64,000 bases of DNA, taken from Methylobacterium sp. UNC378MF. GTDB lineage: Bacteria > Pseudomonadota > Alphaproteobacteria > Rhizobiales > Beijerinckiaceae. Of this stretch, positions 58,313 through 64,000 are shown one piece after another. The notes under the pieces are model-generated. The model had not been told where the DNA came from and ran no database searches. It worked only from the letters and a program-made list of their open reading frames with translations. The translations under genes and the position numbers were made by a program. The stretch covers positions 61,030 to 125,029 of the forward strand of contig NZ_FMWU01000021.1 of assembly GCF_900103195.1 (NCBI RefSeq), given 5' to 3'. Numbering within the stretch: position 1 is the first letter of the stretch; each line of letters opens with the position of its first letter.

Positions 58313-59356
58313 CTACTTCGGCACGAACGCCCAGTAGTCGAGGTCGAGGATCACCGCCGGGTCGTAGCCGTCGCCGGCGCGGTCCGGGAAGGCGCCGCAG
58401 GGCTGGTTCTTGGTAGCGACCGTGCGCAGGCGCAGGAGCCCGACATCGTCGCGGCCGACATCGGCGGTCGCCAGCACCTCGCTCCAGGCATAGACCGTGT
58501 CGCCGGAAAACAGCGGCGCCACGTGGCGGCCGGCATTGATGCCCGCGAGGGCGAAGGCGTTGCCGAGCCCGTTGAAGCTCAGCGCCCGGGCGAGCGAGAT
58601 CACGTGGCCGCCGTAGATCAGGCGCCGGCCGAAGCGGGTGTCCTTGGCGGCCAGCCCGTCGAAATGCACCTTGGCGGTGTTCTGGAACAGGCGTGTGGCG
58701 ATCTGGTGCTCGGCCTCCTCGACGGTCATGCCGTCGACGTGGTCGATCTTCTCAGCCACCGCGTAATCCGCGAAGCGGTGCGGGCTGCCGGCGAGGTCGG
58801 TGTCGTAGGCGGCGGCCGAGAGCGTCGGCAGCGCGCCCGCGAGGTCCTGCGGGTCGACCACCTTGGCGAGGCTCGGCACGTGCTCCTCGGCGATGGCGGC
58901 CTCGGGGTCGCGCTTGCGCACGAGCACCCAGCGGCAATAGCTCAGCACGGTCTCGCCGCGCTCGTCGGAGCCGACCGAGCGGACATAGACCACGCCGGTC
59001 TGCCGGTTCGAGCTCTCCTTGAGGCCGATCACCTCCGACACGGTGGAGAGCGTCTCGCCCGGATAGACCGGCCGCCGGAACCCGCCCTCGGCGTAGCCGA
59101 GATTGGCCAGCGCGTTGAGGGAGACGTCCGGGACGGTCTTGCCGAACACCATGTGGAAGGTGAGCAGGTCGTCGAGCGGGCTCTTCGGGTAGCCGATCGC
59201 CCGGGCGAAGGCGTCCGACGACTGCACGGCGAAGCGCGGCCCGTAGAGGCCCGTGTAGAGCGCCACGTCGCCCACCGTCACGGTGCGCGGGGTGGCGTGG
59301 CGGATGGTCTCGCCGAGGCGGAAATCCTCGAAGAAGCGGCCGGGATTCGTCTTCAC
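58313..59356 (-). CDS. Mesaconyl-CoA hydratase-like double MaoC protein
   Basis: A 347-residue protein with two MaoC/hot-dog halves, matching mesaconyl-C1-CoA (beta-methylmalyl-CoA) hydratase of the ethylmalonyl-CoA pathway, the glyoxylate-regenerating route of Methylobacterium. Seen: FFEDFRLGETIRHATPRTVT, LYTGLYGPRFAVQSSDAFAR, FHMVFGKTVPDVSLNALANL, YPGETLSTVSEVIGLKESSN, and second-half KVHFDGLAAKDTRFGRRLIY with GGHVISLARALSFNGLG. No other pathway gene is in the window. Symbols differ between authors (mcd, mch, meaC), so none is given. Starts 12 bp after yggT on the same strand. Confidence 0.88.
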   Translation of the reverse strand: MKTNPGRFFEDFRLGETIRHATPRTVTVGDVALYTGLYGPRFAVQSSDAFARAIGYPKSPLDDLLTFHMVFGKTVPDVSLNALANLGYAEGGFRRPVYPGETLSTVSEVIGLKESSNRQTGVVYVRSVGSDERGETVLSYCRWVLVRKRDPEAAIAEEHVPSLAKVVDPQDLAGALPTLSAAAYDTDLAGSPHRFADYAVAEKIDHVDGMTVEEAEHQIATRLFQNTAKVHFDGLAAKDTRFGRRLIYGGHVISLARALSFNGLGNAFALAGINAGRHVAPLFSGDTVYAWSEVLATADVGRDDVGLLRLRTVATKNQPCGAFPDRAGDGYDPAVILDLDYWAFVPK

Positions 59357-59368
59357 GGGCGGGCGGTC

Positions 59369-59671
59369 CTACTGCGCGTAAACGTAGGTGGCGGGCACGG
59401 CGTACTCGTGCAGCAGGCGGCTGATGAACAGCAGCAGCAGGATCAGGATGATCGGCGAGATGTCGACGCCGCCGAGATTGGGCAGCAGGTTGCGGATCGG
59501 CCGCAGCACCGGCTCGGTCAGCCGGTAGAGCACCTCGCCGATCTGCGCGACGATCGGATTGCGCACGTTCACCACGTTGAACGCCACCAGCCAGCTGAGA
59601 ACCGCGCTTGCGATGAGGACATAGATGAAAAGCTGGACGACCGTGTCGAAGAGCCAGATCAGGGCGTTCAT
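59369..59671 (-). CDS. YggT family membrane protein
   Basis: A 100-residue inner-membrane protein. It has two helices separated by the family's amphipathic segment: DTVVQLFIYVLIASAVLSWL, then YRLTEPVLRPIRNLLPNLGG and VDISPIILILLLLFISRLLH. YggT proteins are linked to cell division, osmotic adaptation and cytochrome maturation in different species; none of these is specific here. Upstream of the mesaconyl-CoA hydratase gene. Confidence 0.9.
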   Translation of the reverse strand: MNALIWLFDTVVQLFIYVLIASAVLSWLVAFNVVNVRNPIVAQIGEVLYRLTEPVLRPIRNLLPNLGGVDISPIILILLLLFISRLLHEYAVPATYVYAQ

Positions 59672-59749
59672 GCGGGTTCGCGCGCTATCCTCGGGGCGCC
59701 CGCAACCCGGCGCCGGAGCGGCGCGCGGCGGGCGACGTTGAAACAGGAA

Positions 59750-59779
59750 TTGACAGGCTGAGCCGCCCGCGCCTACAAG
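59750..59779 (+). promoter_or_regulatory. Promoter of tRNA-Ala(CGC)
   Basis: TTGACA (59750-59755) and TACAAG (59774-59779) are separated by 18 bp. The -10 box ends 14 bases before the mature tRNA 5' end. The -35 is a perfect consensus match. Confidence 0.75.
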
Positions 59780-59793
59780 GCCGGCGCCTCGAC

Positions 59794-59869
<76 letters not shown>

Positions 59870-59931
59870 GGCACCCTCTAAGGGCCTGTGGAACCTAAAG
59901 GTCCGTCGAATCAGAGCCTTAGCGCTGCCGT

Positions 59932-61698
59932 GTGTCACACTTCCGTGGTACACATGGGGCTGTGAGAAAGGTGGCTGATTCCCTTCATCTCGTTAATCGC
60001 GCCGGCGTCTGGTACTACCGGCGTCGGGTTCCCGAGACCGCGCGTGCAGCGGTCGGGAAAACCTTCGTTCAGTTCTCCCTCAAGACCACGAGCAAGGCCG
60101 AAGCCAAGAAGCTCCGTGAGGCGTGGGACCTGCGCTGGAGCGCGGAGTTCGATAAGGCAAGCTCAACGGTCGGTGACTACCCGGGCGTTGGATTGAACCG
60201 GCGGGCGCTCACCGAGGCCGGAGCTCTTCGGCTCGTTCGTGATTACGTGGAACGGCTAGACAAGCGGTTTCAAGATCGTCAGCTCGCGGATGGCCCAGAA
60301 AGCGAGGCGCAACGGGCCCAGATTGTCGCCGACATCGAGTACGGCGCTCAGATGCTCCGAGACCTCGACGACCCACGTGGTGCAGAGCGCGTGTTCGCGG
60401 CGGAGAAGAAGCTGACGAGCGAGACCGGTGCCGAGCCCGGCCCCGGCGGCATCACGGAGGTGGCGTTCGCAGAACTGGTCCGGCGCGGCTTGCTCGAAGT
60501 GGACTACCGCAAGCTCGCGCGCCTCGCAGACGACTACAGTCGGCGTAGCCTCGATCCGCTCTTCGACCCAGCCGCCCCGCCGCCGGTGACTTTCGCCGAG
60601 TTAGCGGACCAATTTCTCGAAGCCGTGACCGACGAGGCAGAAGCAAACGGCACAAGCCAGAAGTCGCTTGACCGCCAACGTGCCTACGTCGCCCTTATGC
60701 GGCAGCTGATCGGGGAAGACACTCTGGTCAAAGACCTGGATTACGATGCATGTCAGGAGGTTCGCCGTCTGCTGGCTCGCGTCCCGACGAATTTCACAAA
60801 GATCTACAGAGGCGCACCCCTTCGTGAAGCTATTGAGCGCGCCGATGCAGACGGTCGCGAACGCCTCGCATCGATCACGCAGGGTCAGTATCTTGCCGCG
60901 TTACGCGAGGTGCTCGACCTTGCTCTTAAAAAACGCCTCATACCGGTCAATCCGGCAGAAGGGTTGAAGCCACTCAGGCGTGACGATCTCTCTCCTGCGG
61001 AAAGGCGCCAGCCGTTCACGCCTGAACAGCTCGCGGTCTTCTTCCAGAGCGACTTTTATCGAGAAGCAGCCGCGAGCGGACCTGCGCCCTATCGCTACGA
61101 TACGAAGCGAGGATGGCGTTTCTGGCTTCCCCTCCTGTGCCTCTTCACAGGGCTGCGCCCACGCGAAGTCCTTCAGATGCACGTCGATGATGTACAGCGA
61201 ACGAAGGAGGGAACCTTTTATCTCGACGTCGTCGCCTCGGACGACGAGGACGACGCGCCTTTACGCAAGACTTTGAAGACCAAATCGAGCCGCCGCAGGG
61301 TTCCACTGCATCCAGCCCTCATCAGGATCGGGTTTCTCTCATTCGTGGCTGATCGTGCCGGTCTCGACCGGGGCCCCCAGATATTTCCGCTGACGACAAA
61401 TAAATACGGTGATCCAGCCTCGTATCCGCTGAAACGCTTCAACGAAAAATTCCTACGCGAGGAAATGCCCAACCTCGGTCAACGCCAGCCCTTCTACAGC
61501 TTTCGCCATTCATTTCGTGACGGCTTGCGGGCCATTGGGGCCAGTCCAGACGTTCTTCAGGCTTTGGGTTGGAGTCAGGGAAGCCGAGTTGTGAGTGATC
61601 ACTACGGTGCCGGACTCGACCCTGATCAGCTGTTTGAATATGTGAAAAAGCTAAGCTTTAAGGGGGTCGATTTATCCCATCTCTACGACCGCAGATAG
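59932..61698 (+). CDS. Tyrosine recombinase / site-specific integrase
   Basis: A 588-residue integrase with an N-terminal DUF6538-like arm-binding segment (LHLVNRAGVWYYRRRVPETA), a SAM-like core-binding domain (from about residue 225) and the catalytic domain. Catalytic residues: Arg409 in FTGLRPREVLQMH, His526 and Arg529 in SFRHSFRDGLR, Trp in LGWSQGSRVV and the nucleophile Tyr558 in SDHYGAG. The start is unsure (GTG 59932, 59962 or 59971; none has a strong ribosome-binding site). The gene begins 62 bp after the tRNA-Ala 3' end. Codon use is less GC-biased than in the core genes, which agrees with acquisition. Confidence 0.93.
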   Translation: MSHFRGTHGAVRKVADSLHLVNRAGVWYYRRRVPETARAAVGKTFVQFSLKTTSKAEAKKLREAWDLRWSAEFDKASSTVGDYPGVGLNRRALTEAGALRLVRDYVERLDKRFQDRQLADGPESEAQRAQIVADIEYGAQMLRDLDDPRGAERVFAAEKKLTSETGAEPGPGGITEVAFAELVRRGLLEVDYRKLARLADDYSRRSLDPLFDPAAPPPVTFAELADQFLEAVTDEAEANGTSQKSLDRQRAYVALMRQLIGEDTLVKDLDYDACQEVRRLLARVPTNFTKIYRGAPLREAIERADADGRERLASITQGQYLAALREVLDLALKKRLIPVNPAEGLKPLRRDDLSPAERRQPFTPEQLAVFFQSDFYREAAASGPAPYRYDTKRGWRFWLPLLCLFTGLRPREVLQMHVDDVQRTKEGTFYLDVVASDDEDDAPLRKTLKTKSSRRRVPLHPALIRIGFLSFVADRAGLDRGPQIFPLTTNKYGDPASYPLKRFNEKFLREEMPNLGQRQPFYSFRHSFRDGLRAIGASPDVLQALGWSQGSRVVSDHYGAGLDPDQLFEYVKKLSFKGVDLSHLYDRR

Positions 61699-61737
61699 GG
61701 CGCTTGGTGTTCCGCAAATTCGGCTAGGAGGATGTTA

Positions 61738-61812
61738 ATGCAAAGTGTGTCGGATGCTCGACACGACATCGAGACGATGCCCTGTGCTGATAAAAATCCC
61801 CAAGCCCTCTAA
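61738..61812 (+). CDS. 24-codon leader frame before the Rep-like gene
   Basis: ATG 61738 is preceded by a perfect AGGAGG (61726-61731) at 6-nt spacing, the best ribosome-binding site in the island start. It opens MQSVSDARHDIETMPCADKN and stops after 24 codons at TAA 61810. The large Rep-like frame overlaps it in another register. It may be a leader peptide for translational coupling, or evidence for a frameshift. Confidence 0.4.
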   Translation: MQSVSDARHDIETMPCADKNPQAL

Positions 61813-62773
61813 CAAGGCAAAAACGTCCGCAAAAACACTGCCCCCCAGCGCTGCTGGCAAAGCGCTTGAGGATGAGAGCCCGATTGAATCGATCAACCTG
61901 CTCGTCGATAAAATCGCCATCACAGCAAAGGTCCCATTCAGCGGCCTGGGGGCAATCCATGCTGCATTCGACAAAATGACCGGGGCAGGTCTGCTCAAAC
62001 CTGCCGCTCCGTCGACAAGCTATGCCTTAGTGCAATTGATTGCACTGGGCAACGACGAGGCTCATATCTCCTTCGGCCCGAAGAAGCCGTACTTCCCGGA
62101 CCTGAGGCTCGAGTTCAATCCGGCGAAGGCAGGCCCGGTAGGGATGAGCATCCTTCGCGAGGTCCTCAACCTGCTACTGCCGTTTGGCGGGTGGGACTGG
62201 CTGGCTAAGAAGGGGAACGTATCCCGGCTTGACGTCGCAGCGGACCTTTACGGGGCACGCATGCATCACTTCCATCTGCTGCCACAACAGGTGCTTGTCA
62301 CAAGGACCTACGAGAAAGCGGGAAAGCTCAAGACCATCTATGTGGGGGGACCTAAGGGCAACCAGCTGACTGTCTATTCCAAAAGCGCGCAGATGGCAGA
62401 GAATAAGACCCCCCTTCCCGGACCCGTCGTGCGTATCGAGAGGCGTCTCAAGAAGCTCGGCCTGTCCCCGTCTCAGCTTATTGAGTTGGAGAACCCCTTC
62501 TTCAAATTCAGCATCGTCGCGACGCCACCTGGGCCGCCTCCGGGGGAAGACACTCCGCAGAAGAGATACATATGGTCCCTCTTCCTCGACAGTGTCGCTA
62601 GACGGACGCTCGGGCCTGCGTTGAAGCTCCTGACCCCGTCGAAGATGACTGTGTACCGGAAACACTTCAAAGGGTACGAACAGCCCTGGTGGGACTCCGA
62701 GCATGTGTGGGCTCAATGGCCGGAGACCCTCAAGAAGATGCGGCTGGTGTCCACCAAAGATTGGCCCGCTTGA
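61754..62773 (+). CDS. Putative rolling-circle-type replication initiation factor (Rep_trans-like)
   Basis: A 339-residue protein from ATG 61754 (GTG 61745 and GTG 61784 are alternatives). Motifs recall the replication initiation factor family (Pfam Rep_trans, seen in pT181-type plasmids and phage RstA-like proteins): GNVSRLDVAADLYGARM, then KTIYVGGPKGNQLTVYSKSA and PVVRIERRLKKLGLSP in the usual order and spacing. The N-terminal 40 residues are Lys/Pro/Ser-rich; the C-terminal region has KMTVYRKHFKGYEQPWWDSE. No upstream origin was identified. The function is inferred from motif order only. Lies 55 bp after the integrase gene. Confidence 0.55.
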   Translation: MLDTTSRRCPVLIKIPKPSNKAKTSAKTLPPSAAGKALEDESPIESINLLVDKIAITAKVPFSGLGAIHAAFDKMTGAGLLKPAAPSTSYALVQLIALGNDEAHISFGPKKPYFPDLRLEFNPAKAGPVGMSILREVLNLLLPFGGWDWLAKKGNVSRLDVAADLYGARMHHFHLLPQQVLVTRTYEKAGKLKTIYVGGPKGNQLTVYSKSAQMAENKTPLPGPVVRIERRLKKLGLSPSQLIELENPFFKFSIVATPPGPPPGEDTPQKRYIWSLFLDSVARRTLGPALKLLTPSKMTVYRKHFKGYEQPWWDSEHVWAQWPETLKKMRLVSTKDWPA

Positions 62774-63149
62774 AGGACCCGATATCCCGAAGCACACGGC
62801 GTAGCAGTCGTCGATCGGTGGGCCGAATTGATCTGCCATCAGGGCTACATGCATTCCGTCGCCTCAGGACATGTTCCGCGGGACAAAACGATCCCGAGGA
62901 CAGACGCGACGACAAAACGCCCCTCTTGAATCAATCCCGGTCTGAACCGGGGTATCAGAGTTTCTGCTAACCCAGACGGAATTTCGAAACCAGATCGAAT
63001 TCGGGCAGCAAAACAAGCTGCTTCGTTGGCCGATTTCCGGCGAAAATTTCTGCCGGACACCCCGAAAAATCCTTTCCTCAAGCCCGGCTCTGTCTACGAT
63101 ACTTCCTGGGACACATGCCTTTTGCTCTCCCCCGCACAAGGAGGAGACC
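62774..63149 (+). other. 376-bp gap in the island
   Basis: No gene is supported. The region is A/T-richer than the chromosome. It contains a perfect palindrome CCCGGTCTGAACCGGG at 62936-62951 overlapping a TTGAAT box (62926-62931), and a very good ribosome-binding site (AAGGAGGAGA) just before the next gene. A promoter or replication origin could lie here. Confidence 0.45.
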
Positions 63150-63671
63150 ATGAACAAGGATGTGATCCTGCAACAGGCCCGCGAGCAGCTTGCGGAAGTG
63201 GTGCGGGGGCCCCACACCGAGACCCCGGTTGAACCCCCGTTCCCGATGTCCCCCTGGCTCGCAATGAGCCTGCTACAAAAAGCCATCAGGAGAGGACGCA
63301 CGGACCTCGCCCTAATAGCCGCCGCAACCCTCCTGCGGGATGCACCAGACCGCCTCTGGCGGCGCATCGGCATCGTCGCGTTCGAGGATATCGGCGTCGC
63401 CGATCTGGAGACACTCCAGCTCGCGATGGCGGCCACCTCGAGCAAAGCATTCCGGGCAAAGCTCGGAGGCGAGTGGGCCGTTGCCTGCTCAATCGTCGCC
63501 CAGATGTCGATGGCGGCAAAATGCCGGGCGGCTGATGACTTGGTTATGGCAGTCCAGCATCACCCAAGTCTGCGCGAGGCCCGGCAGGTATTGGCCGAGC
63601 TTCCTACGCGAGACCTCATCGCAATCGCGATGGGCCGAGACCACCTACCGCTGCGAGCACTAGTGCACTGA
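63150..63671 (+). CDS. Protein resembling the C-terminal domain of RarA/MgsA
   Basis: A 173-residue protein; ATG 63150 follows AAGGAGGAG. The middle, WLAMSLLQKAIRRGRTDLAL, DAPDRLWRRIGIVAFEDIGV and ADLETLQLAMAATSSKAFR, matches the helical clamp-loader-like C-terminal domain of RarA/MgsA (pattern K-S/A-I-R-x-G...D-x-A-L ... R-R-I ... A-x-E-D-I-G-x-A-D). The AAA+ ATPase part of RarA is absent. It might bind host replication proteins (SSB or clamp loader) for the element, but that is inference. The stop overlaps the presumed IS end, so the C-terminus may be altered by the insertion. Confidence 0.6.
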   Translation: MNKDVILQQAREQLAEVVRGPHTETPVEPPFPMSPWLAMSLLQKAIRRGRTDLALIAAATLLRDAPDRLWRRIGIVAFEDIGVADLETLQLAMAATSSKAFRAKLGGEWAVACSIVAQMSMAAKCRAADDLVMAVQHHPSLREARQVLAELPTRDLIAIAMGRDHLPLRALVH

Positions 63672-63672
63672 C

Positions 63673-64000
63673 TCAGACGGATGGTTCAGGGGATCGGCTG
63701 ACGGCGGCGAGGATGTCGGTGGCGGGTTTGGTCCAGACGAAGGGTTTGGCGCTCCGGTTGTGCTCGGCGATGTAGCGTTTGATGGCTGCCTGCAGGTCGA
63801 CGACGCCGGTGAAGGAGCCTCGCCGCAGCCGACGACGGGTCAGCGCTGAGAAGAAGCCCTCGACCGCGTTGAGCCACGAGGCCGAGGTCGGAGTGAAGTG
63901 GAACGTCCAGCGCGGGTGCCGGGCGAGCCAGGCGCGCACCTTCGGATGTTTGTGGGTGGCGACGTTGTCGAGGATCGCGTGGATCGCCTTGCCGGGCGGG
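63673..64000 (-). CDS. IS630-family transposase, 3' part, cut by the window end
   Basis: The minus-strand frame is open to the window edge. It reads AIHAILDNVATHKHPKVRAW, then LARHPRWTFHFTPTSASWLN and AVEGFFSALTRRRLRRGSF. This is the C-terminal DDE region of IS630 transposases: the second catalytic Asp in ILDN and the Glu in NAVEGFF. The end reads IAEHNRSAKPFVWTKPATDI, typical for the group. The first catalytic Asp and the left terminal repeat lie outside. The right IS end is expected near 63661, where TA begins TAGTGCACTGACTCAGACGG. Confidence 0.9.
   Translation of the reverse strand, partial: PPGKAIHAILDNVATHKHPKVRAWLARHPRWTFHFTPTSASWLNAVEGFFSALTRRRLRRGSFTGVVDLQAAIKRYIAEHNRSAKPFVWTKPATDILAAVSRSPEPSV

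Larger units (their letters stand above)
59870..64000 (+). mobile_element. Integrated element next to tRNA-Ala (left part)
   Basis: From the tRNA 3' end to the window end. It begins with a tyrosine recombinase reading away from the tRNA, and includes a Rep_trans-like protein, a RarA-C-like protein and a partial IS630. GC content and codon bias are lower than in the first 59 kb. No structural phage, conjugation or known defence gene is visible. The right boundary and a duplicated tRNA end are not in the window, so total size is unknown. Confidence 0.75.

Noticed and set aside
59870..64000. Complete prophage
   Set aside because: Integrase and a replication-type protein are present, but no capsid, portal, terminase, tail or lysis gene is in the visible part; the remainder is outside the window.

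Overview
The window looks like a chromosomal segment of a high-GC alphaproteobacterium of the Hyphomicrobiales (Rhizobiales), most likely Methylobacterium or a close relative. GC content is very high and third codon positions are almost all G or C. The gene set also fits: an SspB-alpha ClpXP adaptor, a fumC/DUF4169/ribbon-helix-helix cluster, an XRE-metK-trmB cluster, a formaldehyde-activating-enzyme (Fae) paralogue, a mesaconyl-CoA hydratase-like protein of the ethylmalonyl-CoA pathway, and a tRNA-Arg(CCU) split by a group I intron. The genus is an inference; no rRNA is present.

Regions 1-29 kb are mostly core genes. Folate and nucleotide: thyA and folA overlap by 4 nt. Proteostasis, respiration and small regulators: sspB, a cytochrome P450, fumC, DUF4169, an RHH protein and a ParB-like protein. 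Envelope: mepA, msrA, an IalB protein, NhaA, MurJ and a membrane-tethered TlpA thioredoxin. Biosynthesis: argH and an orphan carbamoyltransferase. Stress and signalling: sodB and an HWE histidine kinase. At 26.3-29.2 kb, trmB, metK and an XRE regulator lie on one strand. The metK start region can fold so that its ribosome-binding site is hidden. At 29.3-29.6 kb the tRNA-Arg(CCU) carries a 266-nt intron whose core resembles the Azoarcus IC3 ribozyme.

Regions 29.7-59.7 kb hold transport and redox functions. They include a thermonuclease-like protein, an M48 lipoprotein protease, a GST, a three-subunit PaoABC-like molybdenum aldehyde oxidoreductase without a Tat leader, an M20 dipeptidase, an orphan ParA and a Yellow/MRJP-like propeller followed by a MEKHLA protein. 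Next come a chemoreceptor, a dppABCDF-type peptide ABC transporter operon, an RND efflux pump with its fusion protein, an L,D-transpeptidase and a divergent azoR/hxlR pair. The last genes here are the Fae paralogue, an outer-membrane protein, the mesaconyl-CoA hydratase and YggT. Four copies of one ~88-bp palindromic repeat sit in intergenic gaps, one of them inside the dpp operon; a second type of palindromic repeat lies upstream of dppA.

Region 59.8-64.0 kb is the left part of an integrated element. A tRNA-Ala(CGC) with a clear promoter is followed directly by a tyrosine recombinase. Next come a protein with replication-initiation-factor (Rep_trans-like) motifs, a small protein resembling only the C-terminal domain of RarA/MgsA, and an IS630-family transposase cut by the window end. 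Base composition drops and codon use becomes less biased here. The far end of the element is outside the window.
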